Source: an uncultured Eubacteriales bacterium (lineage in GTDB: Bacteria; Bacillota; Clostridia; Oscillospirales; CAG-272). From it: a stretch of 24,305 bases of DNA. Positions 1 through 8,073 of this stretch are shown here, piece by piece. The notes beneath the pieces were generated by a model. It searched no databases, was not told the DNA's origin, and saw only the letters and a program-made list of their open reading frames with translations. The DNA lies in contig URMC01000020.1 of assembly GCA_900548735.1 (NCBI GenBank), forward strand, positions 1 to 24,305. Direction: 5' to 3'. Positions within the stretch are counted from its first letter, which is position 1. Each line of letters starts with the position of its first letter. Position numbers and translations under genes: made by a program.

Positions 1-3
1 GCA

Positions 4-22
4 GGGAATATTTTATATTCCC
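4..22. other. Perfect hairpin at left edge
   Basis: An 8-bp perfect inverted repeat, GGGAATAT (4-11) and ATATTCCC (15-22), is separated by TTT. No clear U-tract follows on either strand, so I do not call it a terminator. It may be the end of an element that continues left of the window. Positions 23-98 contain no recognisable gene. Confidence 0.4.
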
Positions 23-66
23 GAGTATTTTAACGCAGCTTGATAAGAAATCCGCCCGCGAGAACC

Positions 67-92
67 GGGTTCGGATACCTCCTGTCAGGCTA
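67..92 (-). repeat. 26-bp sequence matched inside the decayed reductase gene
   Basis: Read on the minus strand, this segment matches the plus strand at 1574-1599 at 24 of 26 positions. The shared core is AGCCTGACAGGAG followed by R and TATCCGAACC. The match stops sharply on both sides. In the reductase pseudogene the same stretch covers the point where reading frame is lost. The nature of the repeat is unknown. Confidence 0.5.
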
Positions 93-98
93 GAGTAA

Positions 99-390
99 CT
101 TTACATCAGGGCGGGGGCATATAGAATGCCCCTACGGAGTTGAGTGCGAACATGAGGAGAATACCCATCGTAGGGGCGACCATTGGTCGCCCGCCACCTC
201 GGCAAAAACTAATTTCCGTAGGGGAGGGGTTTCCCCTCCCGCTTGTAGGGCGAATTTTTCAAACAAAACAATCCCTCAGGCGCTCCCGCGCCAGCTCCCT
301 TTACTGGGGGGAGCCTTTTTCGTTTGTGCGAACATAGTGAGAAGAACCCAACCGTAGGTGGCGGCGGTTGCCGCAATGCGGCAACTCATA
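99..390. repeat. Mosaic of palindromic intergenic repeats (copy 1)
   Basis: Several hairpin-forming modules are packed together without a gene. After the flank TTTACATCAGGGCGGG (from 100) come: GGGGGCAT...ATGCCCC (113-132); GGGCGACC-ATT-GGTCGCCC (174-192); GGGAGGGG-TTT-CCCCTCCC (222-240); a 42-bp unit from CCTCAGG to GGGAGCC (274-315); and GTTGCCGC-AAT-GCGGCAAC (367-385). The first four are often bordered by GTAG or its complement. Versions of these modules recur at 18029-18330 and 23140-23400 in other orders and orientations, which is the behaviour of dispersed REP-like or miniature elements. The remaining stretch 391-481 shows nothing I recognise. Confidence 0.8.
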
Positions 391-481
391 TCCGCCCGTT
401 TCTAAGGAAATTCATCCCAACTTTCTTGCGACAGCATGCCCCCCCCTGCAAAAGATCTTTTAAAATAGTTTCCGTTCCCCC

Positions 482-510
482 TTGACAAGTTACCGGACGT
501 TAGTTATAAT
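482..510 (+). promoter_or_regulatory. Sigma-A promoter of the tetR operon
   Basis: Perfect -35 TTGACA (482-487) and perfect -10 TATAAT (505-510) are separated by 17 bp. GTTACCG occurs as a direct repeat at 489-495 (in the spacer) and 514-520 (just after the -10), a plausible place for TetR binding. The dyad symmetry around ACCGGACGTT is weak, so the operator is only suggested. Confidence 0.85.
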
Positions 511-542
511 GATGTTACCGATTATTAGTAAAGGAGGCCGCC

Positions 543-1169
543 GTGGAACATACCAAAGAAAAAATCCTGCATACCGCGCTGGAACTGTTCTCCGAAAAGG
601 GCTTTGACGGCACCTCCATGCAGGATATCGCGGGGCGCGTGGGGCTGACCAAGGCGGCGCTTTACCGTCATTTTGCCGGCAAGGAAGCTTTATTTGATGC
701 GCTGATAGAAAGCCTGCGGGCACATTACGAGGCGGGGCTTGGCGCCGCGGCGGAAAACCCGCCGGTGCCGGGGTCGCCGGCGGAACTGGTGGCAACCAGT
801 ATGGCACAGGTGCGCTTTACCGTGGCGGATAAAACCATTATCCGCGTGCGGCGACTGCTGACGCTCAGTCAATTCCGCAATGCGCACATTGCCGCGGCGG
901 CGGACGAATACTTTCACGCGAGGCTGGAACGGGTGTACACCGCGGTGTTTGCCGGGATGATGGAGCGGGGGCTCCTGAGAGAAACCGACCCTTCCCTGCT
1001 GGCGTTGGAATATGTGGCGCCGGTGGGAGAACTGATCCGCCTTTGCGACTGTGAGCCGCAGAAAACGGAAGAAACTTTTGCCGAAATTGAGCGATTTTTG
1101 AACGGATTTATCCGGGTCTGGGGGAAAAAGGCGGATAAAAATCACGATCATTCACGGGCAAAACCATAA
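543..1169 (+). CDS. TetR/AcrR family transcriptional regulator
   Basis: The 208-residue product begins with a TetR-type helix-turn-helix (about residues 5-50), with the pattern ILHTALELFSEKGFDGTSM followed by IA..VGLTKAALYRHFAGKEALF. The remaining roughly 150 residues are a variable helical ligand-binding and dimerisation domain. The start is GTG, preceded by AAGGAGG (531-537) with 5-nt spacing, and no in-frame ATG fits better. It is first in an operon with a reductase remnant and an ABC-2 exporter, so by family habit it probably represses this operon and responds to a compound the exporter handles. Its 3' end overlaps the reductase remnant by about 35 bp. The regulator itself is intact, and its ligand cannot be predicted. 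Confidence 0.9.
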   Translation: MEHTKEKILHTALELFSEKGFDGTSMQDIAGRVGLTKAALYRHFAGKEALFDALIESLRAHYEAGLGAAAENPPVPGSPAELVATSMAQVRFTVADKTIIRVRRLLTLSQFRNAHIAAAADEYFHARLERVYTAVFAGMMERGLLRETDPSLLALEYVAPVGELIRLCDCEPQKTEETFAEIERFLNGFIRVWGKKADKNHDHSRAKP

Positions 1170-1832
1170 AGGCAGTACCCATGCGATTACGCGGGAACTG
1201 GCGGAGAAAATTGGCGGTGAGATCACCGAGTTTTTCTGCCGCGTGACTTTGCGCAACCCTGCCTTGGGTGCTACACCTGCTTTCAGAAGGACCTGACGCA
1301 CTGCCCGCATTTTGCAAAACTGCAACCGCTTTTAGACGCACTGCTTGCCGCGGACATCATTCTGCCGGACAGTCCGGTATATGTCTGTCATGCCACCGGG
1401 CAGATGATGAGCTTTCCGGACCATTTCGGCACCTGGTGGACGGTGCACCGCCCGCGCCCCGAAATGTGCGGCAAGCAGGCGGTTGCCATCTGCACGGCGG
1501 CGGGCGGCGGCATGAAAAACACCTGCCGCGATATGGCAGACAGCCTGGAAATGTGGGGCGTGCGCCGTGTGTTTAGCCTGACAGGAGATATCCGAACCTG
1601 CCGGAATCCCGGCGGGGGTTCAGCGCAAAATCCACAAAAAGCCCGATGCACCGGCAAAAAACTGCGCGCAGGGGTCGGCAAGCGGGGCGAGAACGCGCGG
1701 GGGCGCAAATGGTTTTATATCATGCGGCTGTTTCACAAGGTGTCCCCCCCGGCGGAGCCGGATTTCGGCTATTGGGAGCGCCGCGGCTGGCACGGCAGGC
1801 AAAGACCGTGGAAACAACGGAAAGGAGAATAA
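1135..1832 (+). pseudogene. Decayed NAD(P)H-dependent flavin reductase (flavodoxin fold)
   Basis: Joining frames recovers a protein typical of the flavodoxin-like FMN reductase family: N-terminal KITIIHGQNHKGSTHAITRE, then PRDFAQPCLGCYTCFQ, SPVYVCHATGQM.., DHFGTWWTVHRPRPEM, TAAGGGMKNTCRDMADSLE, and C-terminal WERRGWHGRQRPWK. It is broken in at least four ways. The expected start codon reads ATA (1135). One base is missing in the T-run at 1231-1235. An indel near 1580 shifts frame, probably a net loss of about 11 nt by comparison with the family. One A is missing from the run at 1656-1661. The remainder from 1236 lies in the frame ending with TAA at 1830-1832, just before the ABC ATPase ribosome site. 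Homopolymer sequencing error could explain two lesions, but not the start codon or the larger indel. All neighbouring genes read cleanly. Confidence 0.85.
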
Positions 1833-1838
1833 GACAAT

Positions 1839-2753
1839 ATGGAACATATTATCGAGATCGAGCATCTGCAAAAGCGCTTCGGCGAGGTGCACGCGGTCAA
1901 TGACCTCGGCTTTCACGTCAAAAAGGGCGAGTTTTTTGCGTTCCTCGGGGTCAACGGAGCGGGAAAATCCACCACCATCAACATCCTTTGCGGGCAACTT
2001 CCCAAGGACAGCGGCAGTGTGAAAATCTGCGGCGAGAACCTGGACGAGGACCCGGACGCCATCAAGCGCAAGCTGGGCGTGGTGTTTCAGAGTTCGGTGC
2101 TGGATAAGGACTTGTCCGTGCTGGATAACCTGAAAAGCCGCGCGGCGCTGTACGGCATCCGCGGGGCGGCGTTTTCCGCGCGTCTTTCGGAACTTGCCCG
2201 CACGCTGGAATTTGAAAACCTGTTAAAGCGCCCGGTGGGTAAACTCTCCGGCGGACAGCGCCGGCGCATTGACATTGCCCGCGCGCTGTTGCACCGCCCG
2301 GAAATTCTCATTCTCGATGAGCCGACCACGGGGCTTGACCCGCAAACGCGCTCCCTGCTCTGGCGCGTGGTGCGGGAACTGCGCGAGAGCGAAGGGATGA
2401 CGGTGTTTCTCACCACGCACTATATGGAGGAAGCGGCGGACGCGGACTATGTGGTGATTCTGGATCACGGCAAAATCGCCGCCGAGGGCACTCCGCTGAC
2501 CCTGAAAAATACCTACACCGGGGATTTTATCACGCTGTACGGCGTCAGCGAGGCGGACGTGCAGGCGCTGGGCGCGCCGTATACCGCGATTCGTGACGCG
2601 TTCCGCGTGGCGGTGCCGGACACGGCGGCGGCAACCGGGCTGATTCTTGCCCACCCGGCGCTCTTTCGGGATTATGAGATTACCAAAGGCAAAATGGACG
2701 ACGTATTTCTTGCCGTCACCGGCAAAAAACTGACAGGGGGCGAGGACAAATGA
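1839..2753 (+). CDS. ABC-2 type exporter, ATP-binding protein
   Basis: The 304-residue nucleotide-binding subunit belongs to the drug/polyketide/NodI-like branch. It has Walker A GVNGAGKST (about 37-45), a Q-loop glutamine in VVFQSS (84), signature LSGGQ (136-140), Walker B ILILDEP (156-162), and the switch histidine in TTHYMEEA (194). A C-terminal tail of about 90 residues ends in a short FLAVTGKKL-type motif, as in DrrA-like proteins. It would power export together with the permease encoded next. The ATG start follows AAAGGAG with suitable spacing. The stop codon overlaps the permease start (ATGA), indicating translational coupling. The substrate is unknown, though control by TetR suggests a toxic or signalling small molecule. 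Confidence 0.93.
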   Translation: MEHIIEIEHLQKRFGEVHAVNDLGFHVKKGEFFAFLGVNGAGKSTTINILCGQLPKDSGSVKICGENLDEDPDAIKRKLGVVFQSSVLDKDLSVLDNLKSRAALYGIRGAAFSARLSELARTLEFENLLKRPVGKLSGGQRRRIDIARALLHRPEILILDEPTTGLDPQTRSLLWRVVRELRESEGMTVFLTTHYMEEAADADYVVILDHGKIAAEGTPLTLKNTYTGDFITLYGVSEADVQALGAPYTAIRDAFRVAVPDTAAATGLILAHPALFRDYEITKGKMDDVFLAVTGKKLTGGEDK

Positions 2754-3655
2754 CGGGGCTGTTTTCTCTGACCGCGCGCAATATCAAACTGTATTTCAAG
2801 GATAAAGGGCTGTTTTTCTCTTCCCTGATCACGCCGATGATTCTGCTGGTGCTCTACGGCACTTTCCTCAAAAATGTTTTTACGGATTCCTTTCGCTCCG
2901 CGCTGGCGGCGGCGGGTGCCGGCGTTTCGGACGCGGTGATTGACGGCTGTGTGGGCGGGCAACTGATTTCTTCCCTGCTTGCCGTCAGTTGCGTGACGGT
3001 GGCATTTTGCTCCAACCTGATGATGATCAAAGACAAAACCTCCGGCGCCCGGCACGACCTGACGATTACCCCCGTCAAACCCGGCGCCTTAGCGCTTGGT
3101 TATTACCTTGCCACACTGAGCTCCACGCTGATTATCAGCTTTGCGGCGCTGGCGGTCAGCCTTGGCTATCTTGCCGCGGTCGGCTGGTATCTAAGCGCCC
3201 TTGACGTGGTGCTGATAGTGCTGGATGTGTTTTTGCTGACCATGTTCGGCACCGCGCTTTCCTCCTGCGTCAACTTCTTTCTCTCCACCGACGGGCAGGC
3301 TTCCGCCGTGGGCACGATTGTCAGCGCCGGGTACGGGTTTATCTGCGGCGCGTATATGCCGATTTCCGGTTTCTCCGCGGGGCTGCAAAAGGTGTTGTCT
3401 TTCCTCCCCGGCACCTACGGCACGAGCCTTTTGCGCCGCCACGCCATGCGGGGCGTGTTTGCCGAGATGAGCGAGAGCGGCTTCCCGGATGAGGTAATGG
3501 ACGCCGTCCGCGACAGCGTGGACTGCAACCTGTATTTCTCCGGTCGCCGTGTGGGGGAAGGAACCATGTACCTGATCCTCATCGGCGCCATCGTGCTGTT
3601 CATCGGTGTTTTTGTGGCAATGAACATCCTCTCGGGCAGAAAAAAGAGAGCGTAA
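2750..3655 (+). CDS. ABC-2 type exporter, permease
   Basis: The 301-residue integral membrane protein shows about six hydrophobic segments: LITPMILLVLYGTFL, a segment at SLLAVSCVTVAFCSN, YLATLSSTLIISFAALAVSL, the VVLIVLDVFLLTMFGTAL stretch, a segment around GYGFICGAYMPISG, and C-terminal YLILIGAIVLFIGVFVAM. This is the ABC2_membrane pattern, including the N-terminal TARNIKLYFKDKG amphipathic region and the GAYMPISGF re-entrant motif. It pairs with the upstream ATPase, whose stop overlaps this ATG by 4 nt. The last residues, GRKKRA, form a basic cytoplasmic tail. A strong terminator follows at once, so this is the last gene of the tetR operon. Confidence 0.92.
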   Translation: MTGLFSLTARNIKLYFKDKGLFFSSLITPMILLVLYGTFLKNVFTDSFRSALAAAGAGVSDAVIDGCVGGQLISSLLAVSCVTVAFCSNLMMIKDKTSGARHDLTITPVKPGALALGYYLATLSSTLIISFAALAVSLGYLAAVGWYLSALDVVLIVLDVFLLTMFGTALSSCVNFFLSTDGQASAVGTIVSAGYGFICGAYMPISGFSAGLQKVLSFLPGTYGTSLLRRHAMRGVFAEMSESGFPDEVMDAVRDSVDCNLYFSGRRVGEGTMYLILIGAIVLFIGVFVAMNILSGRKKRA

Positions 3656-3658
3656 AAA

Positions 3659-3697
3659 ACAAAACCGGGGGCACCTTTCGGTGCCCCCGGTTTTTTG
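3659..3697. terminator. Bidirectional intrinsic terminator
   Basis: The stem ACCGGGGGCACC with loop TTTC and complement GGTGCCCCCGGT is flanked by A-rich sequence on the left and TTTTTT on the right. It therefore has a U-tract on both strands. It lies between the convergent ends of the exporter permease (stop 3655) and the surface protein (stop 3709) and can serve both. Confidence 0.93.
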
Positions 3698-3708
3698 TTT
3701 GCGATGGA

Positions 3709-6700
3709 TTATTTTTCTTCTTTCCTGCGTTTTTTGAAGAACAGCAGGAGGAAAATCAGCATGAGAACGCAGATGACGGCAAGGATGATCCCGACCACAA
3801 CGCCGCGATTGCCCGCCGTGCCGTCCGCGGCATCCGGATCGGAGGCGGCGGCGGGATCCGACGGATTGACGGAGCTGTTTTCCGTAACGGTGAAGTAGTC
3901 CTCTCCGTCCGTGCTACCGTCCGTGTACCGAACCGTGACGGTATACTTGCCGGCAGAAAGCGTCCGCAAATATTCAGCCTTCAGGGTGATGACGGTGCTG
4001 CCCGCTTGGATCTCATAGTATTTGGCATCCACGGTCGCGCCGTTGATGAGAAGCCCGGCAAATTTCTCGTGGTGACCGTTGACCGTAAAGGTTAAACCCT
4101 CGTTGTCGGTGTTCGCCCAGGTGCTGCCGTTGCCGTCAGTCACGTCATAGGCGGTCAGGGCTTTCCACACCGCGTCCAAAGCCGATTTGGTGCGCTCGCC
4201 TGCCAGTTCCTTTTCGGCGTCGGACAGGGCGTCATAAGCGTTCTTTGCGGCGTCGTATGCGTCCATGGCGGACTGATCATCCGGTCGGGTCTTGTCGGCG
4301 GCGGGCAAAGCCTCCGCTTTTTTCACCGCTTCTTCCGCTTTTTCCATGCTCGCAAGAGCCGACCCGGTTGCCCGGATACGGTCGGTAAGCAGTTCTTTCT
4401 GTTCTTCCGTGAAATTGCCGTACCAATCGTCCAGAATCTTTTCCATGGCCACCACTGCTGCGGTCAGATCGCTCTTTTGGTCAAGAGACAGGTCGGAAAG
4501 GGTGGGAATCCCCGTGCCGTCAGACAGCTTGGCGTTGCAACCCTTGCAGTAACGGTTGCCGGTGTACCCCGCTTTTTCGGCGGTGGGCGCTGTCATATCC
4601 CGGATCTCGCTCCCCCCGGTATGATGATCGGGGTTCCGCTCGCCGTAAGACGTTGCGCAGACGGCGCAAACGGCACTGTCGTGGCAGGTCGCCGTGCCGC
4701 CGGTGTGGCTTGCCCGCTCGGCAACCGCGTCACAGCGGGAACATTCTTTCCAATGCTTGTCGGCATCGCTTTTCCACGCGTCGCCAAAGTCGTGCCCGAG
4801 GGCGGGCGTTTCCGCATAGGTGGTGTAGCCGCACGTTTCGCAGGTGTCGTAGGCGTTCCAACCCTTTTCGGTGCAGGTTGCCGCCCGTGCTTCGTGATGG
4901 GTCAGTGTGTGACCGGTTGCGGGCAACGTTTCCGACTTGGTGGCAAAGCAATCTTCACAGATGTAGATTTTTTGCCCGTCTGCGGTGCAGGATGCTTTGG
5001 CGAGCACGTCGCCCGCGCTTTGGCGATGGGCGGCTTTGCCATCGGTTGCGGTGCAACGGGAGCACTGTTTCCAGTGATTGTTGTCGTCTTTCTGCCATGC
5101 GCCGGTGAAGTCATGCCCGAGGGAGTCAATCTCTGCGTATGTGGTGTAGCCGCACGTTTTGCAGGTGTCGTAAGCGCTCCAGCCTTTTGCCGTGCAGGTT
5201 GCCGCTTTGGCGTTGTGACGGACGAAGTTGTGACCGTTTGCGTCCAGAATATCCGTTTTTGTGGCGGAACAATCCCGGCAGGTGTAGGTCTTGCGCCCGG
5301 TTGCCGTGCAGATGGGTTTCAGGGTGATGTCCCCGTCATTCCAGTCATGCTCGGTCTCCTCGCCGATGGCGTCACAACGGGAGCACTGTTTCCAGTGTTT
5401 GGTTTCGTCTTTCTCCCACGCGCCGCCAAAGTCGTGACCGAGGGCATCGGTTGCTTTGTAGGTGGTATAATCGCAACGAGTGCAGGTTTCGTATGCATCC
5501 CAGCCGGTGCCCTGACAGGTCGCCGCCTTAGCGTTATGGTGAACCTTATCGTGCCCGAGGGCAGAAGCTTCTACATAAGTAGAATAGTCACACCGGGAGC
5601 AAGTGTCATAAGCGTTCCAGCCAATCTCCGTGCAGGTTGCCGCTTTCGCTTCGTGAGAAACCTTATCGTGACCGAGGGCTGGAATCTCTTCATAGGTAGT
5701 GTAAGAGCACCGAGAGCAGGTGTCATAGGCGTCCCAGCCGATGTTGATACAGGTTGCCGCCTGTCCCTCGTGGGCAATCTTGTCGTGCCCGAGTGCAGGG
5801 AGTTCCGCAAAGGTGGTATAGCTGCAACGGGAGCAGGTTTCATAGGCTTCCCACCCCTTTTCGGTACAGGTTACCGCTTTGGCGTTGTGATGAATTTTGT
5901 CATGCCCAAGGGCGGGCGTTTCCGCATACGTGGTATAGCCGCATGCGCAGGTGTCATAGGCGTTCCAGCCGATCTCCGTGCAGGTCGGTGCTTTTTCCGC
6001 GTGATGGGTCAGTGTGTGCCCGGTTGCGGGCAGCGTTTCCGATTTGGCGGTAAGGCAGTCTTTGCAGATGCAGAGCTTTTTCCCGTCTGCGGTGCAGGTG
6101 GCTTCCAGGATGGTCTGTTCTGCCCAGCGATGGGCGGCTTTGCCGTCGGTTGCGGTGCAGCCGGAATGGGAACACTGTTTCCAATGGTTGTCGGTGTCCT
6201 TCTGCCACGCACCGGTGAAGTCATGCCCCAAGGCGTCAATCGTTTGCACGTTCGTGGCAGAGCATTCGGTGCAGGTAAAGGTTTTCACGCCTGCCACGGT
6301 ACAGGTGGGCGCGGTGGTGACTTCGCCGTCGTTCCACGTGTGATTGTGAACTTCCGCCGCATCACTGTAAAGTGTGGTGTTGCCCCAGGTAACGGCGCAG
6401 ATGTATCTGCCGTTTTCCAGCGCCGCGGTGTCCAGCGTTTTGTCGGTCTGACCGCTCAACTCGGCGTCTGTCACATCACCCGACACGGTGGCGGTAAAGG
6501 AGAAATTCATATAATACGAGCTGCTGCCCACTGCCCATTCGGCAGTGATCTCCACCGTATACTCACCATCTGCGGGAGCCGTGAAAGTATAATCATCGTA
6601 TGTGTCTGTGAGCGGGGTCGAACTGCCGCCCGAACGGGTAATACTGACGCCTGTGAGGTAGAAATAACTGCCGTCGACGTCACGTACGCCGTTCAGTTTC

Positions 6701-8004
6701 AACACATCGCCCGCCGCCATATGCAGGGTGAATGCTTTCAGCGTCACGGCGGTGCCGTCACTTGCCTCTGTGGAATAATACCATTTTTCCCTCCACTCCG
6801 AGTAATAGAAAGTATCCGCCGTTGCCCTCTCGTCTGTTACAGAGATGTCACCCCGCTTCGTGCGCCACCACTGATAATTGGGGGTGCCGTTTGCGCTGAC
6901 GGTGTAACGGTTGCCTTTCGTGGGTTGCCCCGTGATGGCACATTTCGTTAAAGAGAGATTGCCGTCCGCATTGCATTCCACAAAGCACCCCTCCACCGCG
7001 GAGGTGAAGTACTGTGCCTTGGCGGACAGGGATTTGCCGCTTGCGGGCGTGGCAATGACAGCCGTACCTGTTGCATCGTCGATGAACATTCCCACCGAAA
7101 CGGTTGTTCCGCCGGCGGGGGCAAAATCGTCTGTTACGGTCAGGGTCACACCATTGGGGATATATATTCCCGCGCTGGACGAGTAATATTTTTTGTCTAT
7201 GAATTGCGGATTTCCCGACAGGGTCAACTTGTCGTTGGAACTGAGGTTGACGCCATAATTGCCGCTTGTGATCGTTCCGCCGGTAATTTGCATCGTGACA
7301 TTTTCGTTGTTACTGAAGGCGAATCCGTTCCCTTTTTCGCAACGAATGCTTCCGCCGTACATATTCAGCTCGTAGTAGCCCTGACCGATGTTTGCATAGC
7401 TGGCAAAGACGGCAGCCTGACCGGCCCCCCCATTATACACCTCGCCGCCGTACATGTTGAACACTGCCACTGTCTGTGCGTTGTTCCGGTCGTTGTTGTA
7501 CAGTTCGATCGCGCCGCTGTTGAATGTGCTGTCGCTGCCGATCTTTCCGCCGTACAGATTCAGGGTAGTGTGAACATTGGACTTACTCTTCGTTTTTACA
7601 CAGACGGCGTTGCCGGATGCTGTCTTGATCTCGCCACCGCCCCGGCAATCGCAGATGTTCAGCGTGGCGTCGCCCTCTACCGTAATATCGCCGGTCAGCG
7701 TTTTTCCGCCAAGGCAGAGGCAGAGGGTGTTGCCGCCCGTGACGGTGAGCGTGCTGCTTCGCGTTGCGTTGTCTGACAGATAGACATAGGCGGTATTGCT
7801 TTCGCCGTAGCTGATGTCAGAAGTTCCGTCCCACGCGGTCCATACCACGGCGGCACAACTGCCCATATGGTCGCCGATGTCGGTATGCGTTGCCCCGCAG
7901 ACCGGGTGTGTGTGCGTGTTGTCTGCCGTTACGGTAACACTCATCACGCACAGCAACATACACAGAAGCAGCATGGACACGCATAGTCTCTTCCAAACTT
8001 TCAT
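3709..8004 (-). CDS. Large secreted, membrane-anchored surface protein with Cys/His-rich GHD repeats
   Basis: The 1431-residue protein has a signal peptide (1-27: KR, then MLLLCMLLCVMSV, cut near TADNT). Residues 45-355 repeat short NMYGG and ITGG motifs, as in pectate-lyase-like beta-helix adhesins. Residues 356-552 look like Ig-type beta domains. Residues 553-1155 form a Cys/His-rich array: seven copies of a 39-residue unit (GHD..HHNAKAATCTEKGW then AYDTCSRCxYTTYAE..AL), interspersed with four GHDF..AW.KD..HWKQCS units. Residues 1165-1287 are helical and charged. Residues 1300-1373 are a small Ig-like domain common near Clostridia surface-protein C-termini (FTVNGHHEKFAGLLINGATV). A membrane helix (1401-1423) and KKRRKEEK tail follow; there is no LPXTG motif. 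AAGGAG precedes the ATG by 8 nt. Adhesion or metal/redox binding is possible, but the function is unknown. Confidence 0.88.
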   Translation of the reverse strand: MKVWKRLCVSMLLLCMLLCVMSVTVTADNTHTHPVCGATHTDIGDHMGSCAAVVWTAWDGTSDISYGESNTAYVYLSDNATRSSTLTVTGGNTLCLCLGGKTLTGDITVEGDATLNICDCRGGGEIKTASGNAVCVKTKSKSNVHTTLNLYGGKIGSDSTFNSGAIELYNNDRNNAQTVAVFNMYGGEVYNGGAGQAAVFASYANIGQGYYELNMYGGSIRCEKGNGFAFSNNENVTMQITGGTITSGNYGVNLSSNDKLTLSGNPQFIDKKYYSSSAGIYIPNGVTLTVTDDFAPAGGTTVSVGMFIDDATGTAVIATPASGKSLSAKAQYFTSAVEGCFVECNADGNLSLTKCAITGQPTKGNRYTVSANGTPNYQWWRTKRGDISVTDERATADTFYYSEWREKWYYSTEASDGTAVTLKAFTLHMAAGDVLKLNGVRDVDGSYFYLTGVSITRSGGSSTPLTDTYDDYTFTAPADGEYTVEITAEWAVGSSSYYMNFSFTATVSGDVTDAELSGQTDKTLDTAALENGRYICAVTWGNTTLYSDAAEVHNHTWNDGEVTTAPTCTVAGVKTFTCTECSATNVQTIDALGHDFTGAWQKDTDNHWKQCSHSGCTATDGKAAHRWAEQTILEATCTADGKKLCICKDCLTAKSETLPATGHTLTHHAEKAPTCTEIGWNAYDTCACGYTTYAETPALGHDKIHHNAKAVTCTEKGWEAYETCSRCSYTTFAELPALGHDKIAHEGQAATCINIGWDAYDTCSRCSYTTYEEIPALGHDKVSHEAKAATCTEIGWNAYDTCSRCDYSTYVEASALGHDKVHHNAKAATCQGTGWDAYETCTRCDYTTYKATDALGHDFGGAWEKDETKHWKQCSRCDAIGEETEHDWNDGDITLKPICTATGRKTYTCRDCSATKTDILDANGHNFVRHNAKAATCTAKGWSAYDTCKTCGYTTYAEIDSLGHDFTGAWQKDDNNHWKQCSRCTATDGKAAHRQSAGDVLAKASCTADGQKIYICEDCFATKSETLPATGHTLTHHEARAATCTEKGWNAYDTCETCGYTTYAETPALGHDFGDAWKSDADKHWKECSRCDAVAERASHTGGTATCHDSAVCAVCATSYGERNPDHHTGGSEIRDMTAPTAEKAGYTGNRYCKGCNAKLSDGTGIPTLSDLSLDQKSDLTAAVVAMEKILDDWYGNFTEEQKELLTDRIRATGSALASMEKAEEAVKKAEALPAADKTRPDDQSAMDAYDAAKNAYDALSDAEKELAGERTKSALDAVWKALTAYDVTDGNGSTWANTDNEGLTFTVNGHHEKFAGLLINGATVDAKYYEIQAGSTVITLKAEYLRTLSAGKYTVTVRYTDGSTDGEDYFTVTENSSVNPSDPAAASDPDAADGTAGNRGVVVGIILAVICVLMLIFLLLFFKKRRKEEK
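4798..5118 (-). repeat. Internal duplication in surface protein, C-terminal copy
   Basis: This encodes residues 963-1069, from GHDFTGAWQKDDNNHWKQCS to YTTYAETPAL. It closely copies residues 593-699 (5908-6228), with the same length of 107 residues. The DNA is also strongly alike, including stretches around the GHTLTHH and SETLPATG codons. It is a segmental duplication rather than only a single-unit expansion. Confidence 0.85.
5440..6021 (-). repeat. Five tandem 117-bp coding repeats
   Basis: Surface-protein residues 662-855 are five head-to-tail units, one of 38 and four of 39 residues, starting with GH at 662, 700, 739, 778 and 817. Each carries C-x(10)-C-x2-C (the first unit has a shortened C-A-C) plus His residues after GHD. 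The DNA units have diverged at third positions, so the array is not a very recent slippage product. Two further units lie at residues 924-962 and 1031-1069. Confidence 0.88.
5908..6228 (-). repeat. Internal duplication in surface protein, N-terminal copy
   Basis: This encodes residues 593-699, the partner of the copy at 4798-5118. It includes one HWKQCS-type unit and the first of the five tandem GHD units. The copies differ mostly by scattered substitutions, for example KKLCICKDC against QKIYICEDC. Confidence 0.85.
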
Positions 8005-8042
8005 GTTCGTTCACTCCTTTTTTGATGTTTCTCTATTCGTAC

Positions 8043-8071
8043 TTGACAGGAAAGATGGTCTTGCTTATAAT
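8043..8071 (+). promoter_or_regulatory. Sigma-A promoter of the merR-type gene
   Basis: TTGACA (8043-8048) and TATAAT (8066-8071) are separated by exactly 17 bp, so this is a full consensus promoter. The expected transcription start is near 8078, placing the dyad at 8082-8099 just downstream, where a bound regulator could block its own transcription. Confidence 0.85.
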
Positions 8072-8073
8072 AT

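Noticed and set aside
140..337. A 65-codon frame in the left intergenic region.
   Set aside because: It consists of palindromic repeat modules with no ribosome site.
1231..1240. Programmed frameshift in the reductase.
   Set aside because: There is no canonical slippery heptamer, and the start codon and two further frame changes are also lost, so decay explains it better.
4798..6228. Regularly spaced repeats suggesting a CRISPR array.
   Set aside because: The period is 117 bp in frame, units diverge at third positions, and they encode a continuous protein repeat with no spacers.
4477..6951. An 824-codon open frame on the plus strand opposite the surface protein.
   Set aside because: It is antisense to clear repeat-coding sequence, has no ribosome site or recognisable domain, and results from GC-rich third positions of the real gene.
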